Shown here piece by piece: positions 25,633 to 34,882 of a stretch of DNA of 64,000 bases. The notes below the pieces were generated by a model. It was not told where the DNA came from. It was given only the letters and a program-made list of their open reading frames with translations, and made no database searches. The translations under genes and the position numbers were made by a program. The DNA is from UBA3478 sp049596955 (lineage in GTDB: Bacteria > Bacteroidota > Bacteroidia > Flavobacteriales > Flavobacteriaceae), in NCBI GenBank assembly GCA_049596955.1, contig JBMYMD010000002.1, positions 62,001-126,000 on the forward strand, given 5' to 3'. Numbering within the stretch: the first letter of the stretch is position 1; the number at the start of each line of letters is the position of its first letter.

Positions 25633-27129
25633 TTAATTGATTTGATCTTTTATAATTTGTTTCAATACGTTTTTGGTCACCTTACCTAAAACATTACGGG
25701 GTAAATCCTCCTGAAAAATATAATGTCTCGGTAATTTATAAGAAGGTATGCGAGACCTCAACCAATTGTCAAGAGCTTTCAAGTCTATTTCAGTCTCCTT
25801 TTCTAAGATCAGACTCGCCGCAATTAGTTCACCCCACTCATCATCGGGAATTCCAACTACAGCACACTCATTGATTCCCTGATATTTTCGAAGTACTTCT
25901 TCAATCTCCAGGGCTGAGATTTTATAGCCTCCAGATTTGATAATATCCACTGAATTTCTACCTAAAATGCGAAAATAACCCTTGTCTAAAACAGCCATAT
26001 CACCCGTTTTGAACCATCCGTCTTGAGTAAATCCTTTTGAGGTGGCCTCTTTCTTGTTCCAGTATCTAGAAAAGACATTTGCTCCTTTGACCAGGATCTC
26101 GCCTTGAGCTCCGGGCACAACCTCTTCACCGTTTTCTTGAACAATTTTTACAGAAACCCCAGGCAAAGGCTGCCCGATATGTCCTGGTCTTCGTTCTCCA
26201 TCGTAAGGGTTGCTAATAGCCATTCCTATTTCGGTCATTCCATAGCGCTCAAGTAAAGTATGAGAACTAATTTTTTTCCATTTCTCAAGTACTGACACAG
26301 GCAAGGCAGCCGAACCAGAGACCATCAGACGAAACTGCTTTAAAACTGTACTAATACCCTTTTGCTCCTTAGACGATAATTCTTCATAAAAAGCAATGAG
26401 TTTAAAATAAATGGTAGGCACAGCCATAAATACATTAATCTTTCCACTTAAAAAGGCAGAAAAAACATTCTTTGGCGTAAATCGATCTACAAAAACCACT
26501 TCAGCACCGATATATAATGGACACAGCATCGCATTTACAATTCCGTGAATATGGTGTAAGGGTAATACATTGAGAATGGTATCATTGTTCGACCATTTCC
26601 AAGCCTCAATAAGCGCAGTGATTTGGGCATTTAAGTTGGAGTGTGATAAAACTACTCCCTTAGGATTTCCTGTAGTACCACTAGTGTAAAGAATTAAGGC
26701 ATCTTCATCTAAATGCACCTCAGGTAGCTCACAAAGCTCAGTGTTTAAATTAGTTACATGCACCATAGGTATGTCTTTGTGAAGCGCTTCAAGCTCTTGA
26801 ATTGTAGTTTTAAAGTCAGAGCTATAAATCACATGAGACGCGGTAGTGTCACTTAACACATAACTCAGAGAAGGAACGGGATGCTTTACACATAAAGGAA
26901 CAGCAATTCCACCTGCCCGCCAAATACCCCACTGAATTGAGACATAATCAAAACCAGGGTTCACCAGATAGGCAATCCGAGCGCCATTTAGATGCGATTG
27001 ACCGTTCAACAAAAAAGAAGCGATAAGATGAGAGCGACTTAATAAATCGCTATAGGTAAATACCTCTTCTTCAAATCTTACACAATTACGCTCCAGATAG
27101 TTTTGAGCGTTACGCAGTAGTGGAATCAT
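25633..27129 (-). CDS. matB: Malonyl-CoA synthetase (MatB/ACSF3-like)
   Basis: 498 residues of the AMP-binding acyl-CoA synthetase superfamily. The P-loop-like LYTSGTTGNPKGVVLSH, ERYGMTEIG, the GWFKTGDMA hinge region and C-terminal PRNVLGKVTK are complete. LPLHHIHGIVNAMLCPL is close to ACSF3/MatB enzymes. Direct linkage to madLM makes malonate the best substrate call. No malonyl-CoA decarboxylase or malonate decarboxylase (mdc) gene is in the window, so the malonyl-CoA may feed fatty acid synthesis directly. First gene of a five-gene operon. Confidence 0.85.
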   Translation of the reverse strand: MIPLLRNAQNYLERNCVRFEEEVFTYSDLLSRSHLIASFLLNGQSHLNGARIAYLVNPGFDYVSIQWGIWRAGGIAVPLCVKHPVPSLSYVLSDTTASHVIYSSDFKTTIQELEALHKDIPMVHVTNLNTELCELPEVHLDEDALILYTSGTTGNPKGVVLSHSNLNAQITALIEAWKWSNNDTILNVLPLHHIHGIVNAMLCPLYIGAEVVFVDRFTPKNVFSAFLSGKINVFMAVPTIYFKLIAFYEELSSKEQKGISTVLKQFRLMVSGSAALPVSVLEKWKKISSHTLLERYGMTEIGMAISNPYDGERRPGHIGQPLPGVSVKIVQENGEEVVPGAQGEILVKGANVFSRYWNKKEATSKGFTQDGWFKTGDMAVLDKGYFRILGRNSVDIIKSGGYKISALEIEEVLRKYQGINECAVVGIPDDEWGELIAASLILEKETEIDLKALDNWLRSRIPSYKLPRHYIFQEDLPRNVLGKVTKNVLKQIIKDQIN

Positions 27130-27259
27130 TTATTAAGTTAGTCTTAGTCGGTAAAAATTAAGCATAAATTTGTTGACATTCCAATAATCCTACTCCTATA
27201 TTTTGATCCAATAAGAATATCCGATATTTGAAAGACGAACCCCCTGATCTTTTTTAGAT

Positions 27260-27517
27260 ATGAATTTCGGATTTATTGCAGCCATCTTAACCACTTCAGC
27301 CTTCTTGCCACAGGCCATAAAAACAATTCGCACTCGTGATACCAAAAGCTTGAGTCTTATGACCTTTGGGCTTATGTTTTGCGGAACCATTTGTTGGTTC
27401 ATTCACGGGCTCACAATTCAAGATCTCGCAGTGATTTATGCCAATGCAATTACGGCCATTCCATTACTCATTATCTTGGTGATGAAAGTGATACATATGA
27501 CAAAAAAAAGCACCTAA
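27260..27517 (+). CDS. SemiSWEET sugar transporter
   Basis: 85 residues forming one triple-helix bundle. The PQ-loop motif is at P17-Q18 (AFLPQAIKTIRTRDTKSLSL), then GTICWFIHGL. Bacterial SemiSWEETs dimerise to form a facilitated sugar channel. A TAAATTTG element lies at 27165-27172, giving a leader of about 85 bases. The stop codon is inside a terminator hairpin. It stands alone and its sugar is unknown. Confidence 0.9.
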   Translation: MNFGFIAAILTTSAFLPQAIKTIRTRDTKSLSLMTFGLMFCGTICWFIHGLTIQDLAVIYANAITAIPLLIILVMKVIHMTKKST

Positions 27518-27528
27518 AAAGGTGCTTT
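27507..27528. terminator. Bidirectional terminator between SemiSWEET and the convergent lipoprotein gene
   Basis: AAAGCACCT-AAAA-AGGTGCTTT, a 9-bp perfect stem that includes the SemiSWEET stop codon (27515-27517). On the minus strand a run of eight T follows, so it is strongest for the lipoprotein transcript coming from the right. Confidence 0.8.
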
Positions 27529-27552
27529 CTTATAAGTATGTTATTGAATTTT

Positions 27553-28095
27553 CTATTCAACTGTTACATTGAAGCTTACATCGATATCAGTTTCGCCTCC
27601 AGCACCAGCGAGCGTACCGTCATTTGGTTTAGTAGGCTCATGACGCAATACGATTCTTAAAGTTCCTGATCCAGCAGCAGCTGTGCTTAAACTAAACTGA
27701 GTACCTAAATCATTACCATTCCCATCCTTATTCAAGTCTGATACAGAAAGGGCAACTCCAGAAGATACGAATATCACCTGATGCTCATCATCTTCTTCTT
27801 CAACTTCTTCAGTTATATCTTCAGCAGGGCTTTCGAGTTCGTTTAAAAAAGTTACAGAACCAGTATATGTTGTATTTGCACTTAAATTACCGCTAACAGT
27901 AACACTTGGTGGGTTTGGCCCATCACCATCTAAATCCTGAGATTGTAGGGTAATATTTCCTGGATTAAGCACAACAGTCATAGTTGTAATTACTTCTTCT
28001 TCATTGATTGGTTCTGGACTGTCGTCGTCTTTTGAACATGAGATAAGGGCAACGGTAAATAACCCCATGATGAGGTATTTGAAATTTGATTTCAT
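27553..28095 (-). CDS. Surface-type lipoprotein with acidic linker
   Basis: 180 residues. Lipobox ALISC (C20) followed by SKDDD, a good match to the lipoprotein surface-export signal of Flavobacteriia. The mature part is beta-rich (TTMTVVLNPGNITLQSQDLDGDG...), with an acidic stretch EEVEEEDDEHQ in the middle. To my recollection relatives are often labelled 'type 1 periplasmic binding fold' proteins and stand near TonB receptors. No TonB receptor is adjacent here. An acidic/His stretch could bind metal. Function unproven. Confidence 0.65.
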   Translation of the reverse strand: MKSNFKYLIMGLFTVALISCSKDDDSPEPINEEEVITTMTVVLNPGNITLQSQDLDGDGPNPPSVTVSGNLSANTTYTGSVTFLNELESPAEDITEEVEEEDDEHQVIFVSSGVALSVSDLNKDGNGNDLGTQFSLSTAAAGSGTLRIVLRHEPTKPNDGTLAGAGGETDIDVSFNVTVE

Positions 28096-28147
28096 TTTGA
28101 ATGTGTTTTAAAATTTAAAAAATGTAAGATTAGATTTGGGTAAGAAA

Positions 28148-28432
28148 TCAAATTTGGCTTGGTGGCCCTCGGTCATTGGGATTAACGACGTTTAGAGAAG
28201 AGTAAAACGAAGATTTATAAAGACCTTGCAGATCTTGCAGCACAATCATTTCTTCTACTGCAAATGTCAGATCTACCTCAAAGGGCGCATGCACTATTTC
28301 AGTCTCAGAGGACCAAAGTTGACACACCACACAATCACTATCCATTGAAGTCTGGTGCTCAACAGAGTGTGCACTTAAAATTCCTGTGAATAGCGCAAAA
28401 AATAAATAGGTAAGCCTGATTTTCTTCTTCAC
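28148..28432 (-). CDS. Small exported protein with DUF2946-like Cys/His pattern
   Basis: 94 residues, starting at GTG (28432). Signal peptide to about residue 21. HSVEHQTSMDSDCVVCQ gives two His and a CxxC, and the tail ends NDRGPPSQI. Small exported proteins with an early His and CxxC plus a 'R-PP' end (DUF2946-like) occur with copper or zinc uptake genes. It lies 52 bases upstream of the acidic lipoprotein, so the pair may handle a metal (inference). Confidence 0.55.
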   Translation of the reverse strand: MKKKIRLTYLFFALFTGILSAHSVEHQTSMDSDCVVCQLWSSETEIVHAPFEVDLTFAVEEMIVLQDLQGLYKSSFYSSLNVVNPNDRGPPSQI

Positions 28433-28469
28433 TTAACGAAAGTAGTTAAGAAAAATAAGACTTAAAAAC

Positions 28470-29390
28470 TTACTGATTTAAATTTAGTGGATTTCTTCTC
28501 CGTTCGGCGGCATCTTCAGGAAATGCCTTTAAAATTTCATCAAGCCTTACAAAGATGACATTACCAGTGACCGCCTCTTTATATGAAATGATGTTATCGT
28601 TGACAAAGTCAAAACTATAGCCGTATCTAAGGTCCTGAACTTTCATAGGCAATCTCCATCTTCCATCTCTATACCTGGCAAAATAAATTCCGTTTAGACG
28701 TGCATCGTTCTTTCCTTGTACGGCCATCAGCAACATATTACGACCAATGCGTAAGGGAGAGAAATAGATGAGCTCTGCGGTATCTAAATATATGGGAATT
28801 GCTCCCGTACAAGGCTCTGTAGAGCACAATGAGGCATAAATTCCATTTTTATCGCTGCTACTTCCAAAAAAGGCATAGTAATAAAAAATCCCATCCTTAT
28901 CCATTGAAAAATAGTAGAGACTTCCAAGGTTGAGTTCTTCCTTGAGGTTTCTCTTTCGCTCCATTTGACCTAAAGAACTGTATTTTCTCAAATAGGTTTG
29001 TTGCCCCTTCTTTCCCTTATCTTCAATTTCATTATAAATGATAAATTCGCCGTCATCAGAAAATTTAGACCTGTTTGGTCTTACTGTACTCAGGGTATCC
29101 ACAGTTGGCTCATCTTGGGTTACATCGTCAACTAGAAGCATATACTGAGATTTAGTTTCTTTTGAGTACTGCGTAGAAATGAGCACTTCTCCATTAGGGT
29201 GATAGCTAATCGTCGTAGGGACGATTCCATTTTTATATAGAAACTGATTTACTCCATTTTCGATAGACGCTCCAATGGTATCAAGTTGTTTTTCCGAATC
29301 TTTGTTATTTGACCCTGTAGTTTCTTGTGCATTCACTTGCAGGGACAAAACAAGAAGACTCGAAAAAATAAAATTGATCATGAATCTCAT
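28470..29390 (-). CDS. Exported PD40/WD40-like propeller protein
   Basis: 306 residues with a signal peptide (about 1-21; starts at M1 or M4 are equally possible). Repeats of the kind ISYHPNGEVLIST, SKFSDDGEFIIYNE and YYFSMDKDGIFYYYA suggest a PD40/WD40-type beta-propeller. Two cysteines in LCSTEPC may form a disulphide. It precedes the DUF2946-like gene by 37 bases, so all three minus-strand genes may form one unit. Function not recognised. Confidence 0.65.
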   Translation of the reverse strand: MRFMINFIFSSLLVLSLQVNAQETTGSNNKDSEKQLDTIGASIENGVNQFLYKNGIVPTTISYHPNGEVLISTQYSKETKSQYMLLVDDVTQDEPTVDTLSTVRPNRSKFSDDGEFIIYNEIEDKGKKGQQTYLRKYSSLGQMERKRNLKEELNLGSLYYFSMDKDGIFYYYAFFGSSSDKNGIYASLCSTEPCTGAIPIYLDTAELIYFSPLRIGRNMLLMAVQGKNDARLNGIYFARYRDGRWRLPMKVQDLRYGYSFDFVNDNIISYKEAVTGNVIFVRLDEILKAFPEDAAERRRNPLNLNQ

Positions 29391-29563
29391 AAATGCAAAA
29401 ATCTTTACTTACATGCAAAATGAAAGAAAAATCGGTCGATTTACCAAAAAAAAAGAATAAATGACCTGATTCTTGTTCAAAACAAGAAGTGTAAAAAAAG
29501 TTCAACCAAATATTGAAGCTAAATTCCAAATAGATATCTTTAAGAATACTAAAATCAATACAC

Positions 29564-32500
29564 ATGAAAAATACTCGGCACTTAATGCTTTCGCTTGTCC
29601 TTGTTCTTGGATTAACCGCCCAAGATGTACAAGCTCAACGAAAGAAAAAAGCTGCAGCCCCAGCAAAAGAAGTAAATATTAATGCATTTAAATTCAGAAA
29701 TGTCGGACCTGCTTTTCTTTCAGGACGTATAGCAGACATCGCTATTCATCCAGACAATGACAATCATTGGTATGTAGCGGTAGGATCTGCGGGAGTTTGG
29801 AAAACCGAAAATGCCGGAACCACATGGATTCCATTATTTGACAATCAAAAATCCTATTCTACCGGATGCGTGAGTATCGATCCGTCTAATCCCTCAACCA
29901 TCTGGGTTGGTAGTGGTGAAAATGTAGGTGGACGTCACGTGGGTTACGGAGATGGTATTTACCGCTCAGACGATGATGGTAAATCATGGAAAAATATGGG
30001 ATTAAATAAGTCAGAGCACATTTCTAAAATCATTGTTCATCCAGATAATTCTAACACCATTTGGGTAGCTGCTCAAGGACCCTTATGGAGCAAAGGAGGA
30101 GAAAGAGGAGTCTACAAAAGTACAGATGGCGGCAGCAACTGGAAGCAAGTACTTGGAAACAACGAATGGACTGGTGCTACAGACCTCTTAATCGATCCTA
30201 GAAACCCTCAAGTTTTATACGCTGCAACATGGGATAGACATAGAACAGTAGCAGCTTATATGGGAGGTGGACCTGGTACCGCTATTTACAAATCAACAGA
30301 TGGCGGAGAAAACTGGACTAAAATTCACAACGGCCTGCCACGCTCAAATATGGGGAAAATAGGTTTGGCGATCTCACCTCAAAATCCAGATGTAGTATAT
30401 GCCGCGATAGAACTTGATCGCACCAAAGGAGGTGTCTTTCGATCGGCAAATGCAGGAGGCTCTTGGACCAAAATGTCTAATACCGTTTCAGGTGGAACCG
30501 GACCACACTACTATCAAGAATTATATGCCTCACCGCATAAGTTCGACAGATTATATCTCATGAATGTGCGCGTATTAACCTCTGAGGATGGGGGTAAAAA
30601 CTTTACACAACTCAAAGAGCGTCAAAAACACTCTGACAATCACGCCATCGCATTTAAAAAAGATGATCCAAATTATTTAATGATTGGAACAGATGCTGGT
30701 ATTTACGAATCCTTTGATTTAGCTGAAAATTGGAAGTACCATAAGAATCTTCCACTAACACAATTTTACAAAGTGGCTGTAAACAACGCCAAGCCATTTT
30801 ATCACATCTTCGGCGGAACACAGGACAACGGTTCTGCTGGTGGACCATCAGCTACTGATGAGAGAGAAGGAATTTCAAACAAACACTGGTATAAGACTTT
30901 AGGAGCCGATGGACATCAATCCGCAACCGACCCAGAGTTTAACAACATCATCTATGCCGAAACACAACAAGGTGGATTACACCGAGTAGATTTAGTCACT
31001 GGAGAACAAGTTTACGTACAACCACAAGCTCAAAAAGGTGATCCACACGAGCGATTTAATTGGGACGCCCCAATACTTGTCTCACCCCACAAAGCCTCAA
31101 CAATATATTTCGCTTCTTATCGCGTGTGGAAATCTGAGGATAGAGGAGATAGCTGGACACCAATATCAGGTGATTTAACACGTAATGAAAATCGTATTGA
31201 ACTTCCAATTATGGGCAGACAACAATCTTGGGATAACGCTTGGGATGTAAATGCAATGTCAAATTACAACACCATCACCTCTTTAAGTGAATCACCAGTT
31301 CAAAAAGGACTGCTCTATGCAGGTACAGATGACGGATTTGTGCACGTCAGTGAAAACGACGGTCAAACTTGGACAAAAATACCAGTTTCTCAATTCGGCT
31401 TACCGGGCAGAAGTTTCGTGAACGACATTAGAGCAGATTTACATGACGCCAATACGGTATACGTTGCGTTGGATAATCACAAAGAAGGTGATTTTAGACC
31501 GTTTTTATACAAGAGTACAGACAAAGGAAAAACGTGGAAATCAATGAGCTCCAATATTCCAGAAAACACCTTAATCTGGAGAATCGTTCAGGATCACGTC
31601 AACCCTGAGTTACTGTTTTTAGCAACAGAATTTGGTATTTATGTCACTCTTGACGGTGGTCAAAAATGGCAGAAAATGAAAGGCACTCCGAATATGAGTT
31701 TTAGAGATATTACCATACAAAGAGAAGAAAATGATGTCGTTGCCGCCTCTTTCGGACGAGGATTCTACGTTTTAGATGACTACAGCCCGCTAAGAAATAT
31801 TAACAAGGCCGCTGAAGCAGATAAAGGCATGCTATTTGCTCCTCGAACAGCAAAATGGTATGTGCCCAGATCAAATTTAGGAAACACAGGTGCTGACTAT
31901 TATATCGCCGAAAATCCTGAATATGGAGCTGTTTTCAGCTACTATTTAAATGGGGACTATTCGACAGCCAAACAAGCACGTAAAAAACGTGAGGGTGCTC
32001 TAAATAAAGGCAACAAAGATGTTCCGTTTCCAGGATACGACGAACTGGATAAGGAAAATAGCGAAAAGCCTGCCATGGCCTATCTCACCATTAAAGATGG
32101 AGAAGGTCATATCATTAAACACCTTAAAACGCCAGCTCGTAAAGGAAGTCATCGTATCGCTTGGAATATGAGACACGATAGTGGAACACCAATTAATCCA
32201 AACAGCTCTTCAAGAGGATGGTTTTCTAGAGGACCTATGGTAATTCCTGGAACTTATACAGCCAGTTTATCTGTTGAAAAAGACGGTGAGTTTACAACTA
32301 TTGGAGAAGAGGTGAGTTTTGATTTAAAGCCTATTTATGAAGGAACCCTTAAAGGAATAAGTTATGAGGATTACGAGAGCTATCGAAAAGGCTTTACCGA
32401 ACTCAGAACCGCTATCGAAATTTTAAGTCACAAAGCCGAAAAAGTGGAGACCTATATGAAGGGACTAAACAAAGCAGTAGATCAAACAAATCAAATGCCT

Positions 32501-32812
32501 TCAAATTTCAAAGCTGAACTGGTAACACTCGAAAATAAACTCTCAAGTTTATCAAAGCAAATCGAAGGAAGTCCCTCTAGAAATGAAATTGGAGAGCGAA
32601 ATCCTCCTTCAATTTCTAACCATTTTAGTGTGGCATTTAGAGGCCTCTCTACCACATATGGTCCGACAAAAAATCACACTAATAGCATGAACCTCGCAAA
32701 GGAAATGCTAACAGATATTCAACCCGAATTGGATTCATTGATTCAGGAAGTTCAAGCATTTGCTAAAAAATTAGAAGATGCTGGAGCTCCAGTGATTTTG
32801 GGAAGTTTATAA
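29564..32812 (+). CDS. Secreted Asp-box (BNR/VPS10-like) propeller protein, second copy
   Basis: 1082 residues with a signal peptide (about 1-25, ending VQAQ). Eleven Asp-box-like motifs (STDGGSNW, STDGGENW, SEDGGKNF, STDKGKTW and others) build the propeller part, roughly 60-750. The rest is a beta domain (AYLTIKDGEGHIIKHL...) and a helical tail. It is a diverged paralogue of the protein at 395-3412: both share 'GP-x-SGRI' near the start, CxGGxQDNGS-like strands and 'RGxxxLDDxSPLR'. No catalytic motif of a named enzyme is visible. A clear terminator follows. Confidence 0.85.
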   Translation: MKNTRHLMLSLVLVLGLTAQDVQAQRKKKAAAPAKEVNINAFKFRNVGPAFLSGRIADIAIHPDNDNHWYVAVGSAGVWKTENAGTTWIPLFDNQKSYSTGCVSIDPSNPSTIWVGSGENVGGRHVGYGDGIYRSDDDGKSWKNMGLNKSEHISKIIVHPDNSNTIWVAAQGPLWSKGGERGVYKSTDGGSNWKQVLGNNEWTGATDLLIDPRNPQVLYAATWDRHRTVAAYMGGGPGTAIYKSTDGGENWTKIHNGLPRSNMGKIGLAISPQNPDVVYAAIELDRTKGGVFRSANAGGSWTKMSNTVSGGTGPHYYQELYASPHKFDRLYLMNVRVLTSEDGGKNFTQLKERQKHSDNHAIAFKKDDPNYLMIGTDAGIYESFDLAENWKYHKNLPLTQFYKVAVNNAKPFYHIFGGTQDNGSAGGPSATDEREGISNKHWYKTLGADGHQSATDPEFNNIIYAETQQGGLHRVDLVTGEQVYVQPQAQKGDPHERFNWDAPILVSPHKASTIYFASYRVWKSEDRGDSWTPISGDLTRNENRIELPIMGRQQSWDNAWDVNAMSNYNTITSLSESPVQKGLLYAGTDDGFVHVSENDGQTWTKIPVSQFGLPGRSFVNDIRADLHDANTVYVALDNHKEGDFRPFLYKSTDKGKTWKSMSSNIPENTLIWRIVQDHVNPELLFLATEFGIYVTLDGGQKWQKMKGTPNMSFRDITIQREENDVVAASFGRGFYVLDDYSPLRNINKAAEADKGMLFAPRTAKWYVPRSNLGNTGADYYIAENPEYGAVFSYYLNGDYSTAKQARKKREGALNKGNKDVPFPGYDELDKENSEKPAMAYLTIKDGEGHIIKHLKTPARKGSHRIAWNMRHDSGTPINPNSSSRGWFSRGPMVIPGTYTASLSVEKDGEFTTIGEEVSFDLKPIYEGTLKGISYEDYESYRKGFTELRTAIEILSHKAEKVETYMKGLNKAVDQTNQMPSNFKAELVTLENKLSSLSKQIEGSPSRNEIGERNPPSISNHFSVAFRGLSTTYGPTKNHTNSMNLAKEMLTDIQPELDSLIQEVQAFAKKLEDAGAPVILGSL

Positions 32813-32818
32813 TACTCC

Positions 32819-32850
32819 AAAAAAAGCACCTCAATCGAGGTGCTTTTTTC
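32819..32850. terminator. Bidirectional terminator between convergent genes
   Basis: AAAAAGCACCTC (32821-32832) and GAGGTGCTTTTT (32837-32848) form a 12-bp stem with a four-base loop, flanked by A and T runs on each side. It serves both the propeller gene (plus) and the aldehyde dehydrogenase gene (minus). Confidence 0.9.
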
Positions 32851-34245
32851 TTAAATCTTAGCAGCAAGTCGAATAAACTTTCGAACAGTACTGAGTTTGT
32901 TTTTAAAAGGAGGATAGCGTAAAGGTACATCTATCCAATTGCTGCGGTACATCACTGGCTTTTCTCTACTAAACGTATTGAAGCCAAATTTGCCGTGATA
33001 GGCTCCCATACCGCTATTTCCTACACCACCAAAAGGAAGGTTCTTTTCTGCAATATGCATGATAGTGTCATTTACACAGCCTCCACCAAATTGGTAGTTT
33101 TGAACCAAAGCTTTGATTCTTTTTGCATTCTCAGAAAAAATGTAAAAAGCCAAAGGTTTATCATATTTTTTTAAATAGTAGTCTGTCTCCTCAAACCGAT
33201 CATAGGAAATTACCGGCAAAACCGGTCCAAAAATTTCCTCTTGCATTGACTTAGAATTGTAATCGACATCTTCAATTATTGTAGGAGCAACAAAACGAGT
33301 TTCTTCGTCTAATTCTCCTCCAATACGGACTTTAGAATCCGCTATAAACGATTTCATGCGGACCACGTGTCTAGGGTGAATAAGTCGACCATAATCAGAG
33401 CTTTCTCGGGGATTTTTTCCATATAGTCGCTCGATTTCATTAGACATATGAAAAATGAGATCTTCTTTAATCTTTGAATCAACCAAAACGTAATCTGGAG
33501 CGATACAGGTTTGACCTGCGTTCATATACTTACCCCAAACAATGCGTTTGGCTGCAAGTTTTACTTTAGCCGTATCATCAACAATACAAGGTGATTTTCC
33601 TCCAAGTTCAAGTGTGCATGGAGTCAATTTCTCTGCAGCAGCCTTAGCAACGATTTTACCTATATGCGTACTCCCCGTAAAGAAAATATGATCCCACTTT
33701 AATTCAAGCAGTGCTTTAGCCGTTTCAGCTCCCCCTAAAACCACATGAAAATAGGCTTCATCAAAATGAGTGTTAATTAATCGCGCCAATAACTCAGAGG
33801 TCTTTACACTAAATTCACTAGGCTTCAATACCACCGTATTACCAGCGGCTAAAGCAGCCAAAGCGGGGGCGATTGCCAATTGAAATGGATAATTCCAAGG
33901 AGAAAGTTGAAGTGAAAGGCCATAGGGTTCTGGCTGAATGACTCCAAAGGCAGGAGCAGATAGTAGACCCGTTTTTACCTTTCTGGGCTTAGACCATTTT
34001 TTAAGCTGTTTAATCGCTGTATTTAGCTCCTCTATAACGAAGGAAAACTCAGCCGTGTAAGCTTCAAAATTGGGCTTATGTAAATCAGATTTTAAGGCCT
34101 CGAGCACTTCACTTTCGTGTGTTTGTAAAACTTGCCTGAGTTTTTTTAACTGTGTAATCCGAAAAGAACAATCCAAAGTTTTGGAGGTAGCAAAGAAATC
34201 AGCTTGCTTTTTTCTTAATTCTAGATAGATATTCTTTTCAGACAT
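32851..34245 (-). CDS. NAD(P)-dependent aldehyde dehydrogenase (class-3-like)
   Basis: 464 residues, the length of the short class-3 (ALDH3-like) group. The catalytic Cys is C247 in NAGQTC, the general base lies in CTLELGGKSPC, and the nucleotide-binding FTGSTHIGK is present. The end is hydrophobic-basic. Such enzymes oxidise medium- or long-chain aldehydes to acids. The next gene upstream on the same strand (YceI) is 16 bases away, so cotranscription is likely. Confidence 0.92.
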   Translation of the reverse strand: MSEKNIYLELRKKQADFFATSKTLDCSFRITQLKKLRQVLQTHESEVLEALKSDLHKPNFEAYTAEFSFVIEELNTAIKQLKKWSKPRKVKTGLLSAPAFGVIQPEPYGLSLQLSPWNYPFQLAIAPALAALAAGNTVVLKPSEFSVKTSELLARLINTHFDEAYFHVVLGGAETAKALLELKWDHIFFTGSTHIGKIVAKAAAEKLTPCTLELGGKSPCIVDDTAKVKLAAKRIVWGKYMNAGQTCIAPDYVLVDSKIKEDLIFHMSNEIERLYGKNPRESSDYGRLIHPRHVVRMKSFIADSKVRIGGELDEETRFVAPTIIEDVDYNSKSMQEEIFGPVLPVISYDRFEETDYYLKKYDKPLAFYIFSENAKRIKALVQNYQFGGGCVNDTIMHIAEKNLPFGGVGNSGMGAYHGKFGFNTFSREKPVMYRSNWIDVPLRYPPFKNKLSTVRKFIRLAAKI

Positions 34246-34261
34246 TAGAGGCCTTTAGGTA

Positions 34262-34822
34262 TTAAAAATTTAAATTCACTTGAACAGCAATATCATCATA
34301 AATAAGCTTATCTCCAAGATTTTCAAAAAATGAACCCGATCTAAAACGAACATCATATACAGAACGGTCAAAAACCATTTGAGCCTTAGCCATACTAGCC
34401 GTTACTTCTGTAAATTCCACTTGAACTGGAGCTGTTTTTCCTTTAATCGTTAAATCTCCCTGTAAAATCTGCACTCCATTAGTATCAGAAATCACAGTAT
34501 TTAAGATCAAGAAGGCTTCTGGATTTGCATCAACCGAAAAGAAGTCATCTGAACGAAGGTGACCTTCAAGCCGTGTTTTACCTCCTCCAGATAGATCTTG
34601 AACATCTAAGGAAGTCATGTCAACGATGAATGAGCCTCCCTGAATTTTTGTGCCCTTTAATTTTAGGTCTCCTGATTTAAAAGAAAGTCCTCCGTAGTGG
34701 GATTTTGATGAGCGCTCTTTGCCCTCCCATCTGAGTTTGCTCGTTTCTAAATTGATGCTTTTCTCTTGGGAATAACTAAATACAAATGCTGTTACAGCAA
34801 GTGCCAAAAATAAGTTCTTCAT
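34262..34822 (-). CDS. YceI-family periplasmic protein
   Basis: 186 residues from the ATG at 34822, which gives a clean signal peptide (NLFLALAVTAFVFSYSQ); an upstream start at 34855 would put a charged segment before it. The mature part is the YceI lipocalin-like barrel: SKLRWEGKERSSKSHYGGLSFKSG, FIVDMTSLDVQDL, GHLRSDDFFSV and GDLTIKGKTAPV. YceI proteins bind polyisoprenoid chains. A second YceI-like gene lies at 35454-35996. Confidence 0.88.
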   Translation of the reverse strand: MKNLFLALAVTAFVFSYSQEKSINLETSKLRWEGKERSSKSHYGGLSFKSGDLKLKGTKIQGGSFIVDMTSLDVQDLSGGGKTRLEGHLRSDDFFSVDANPEAFLILNTVISDTNGVQILQGDLTIKGKTAPVQVEFTEVTASMAKAQMVFDRSVYDVRFRSGSFFENLGDKLIYDDIAVQVNLNF

Positions 34823-34882
34823 GCTTTTTTTAACCAAAGATAAGCCTTTCAGCAATCTTCAGCTAGATAAGAGAGAATAGCC

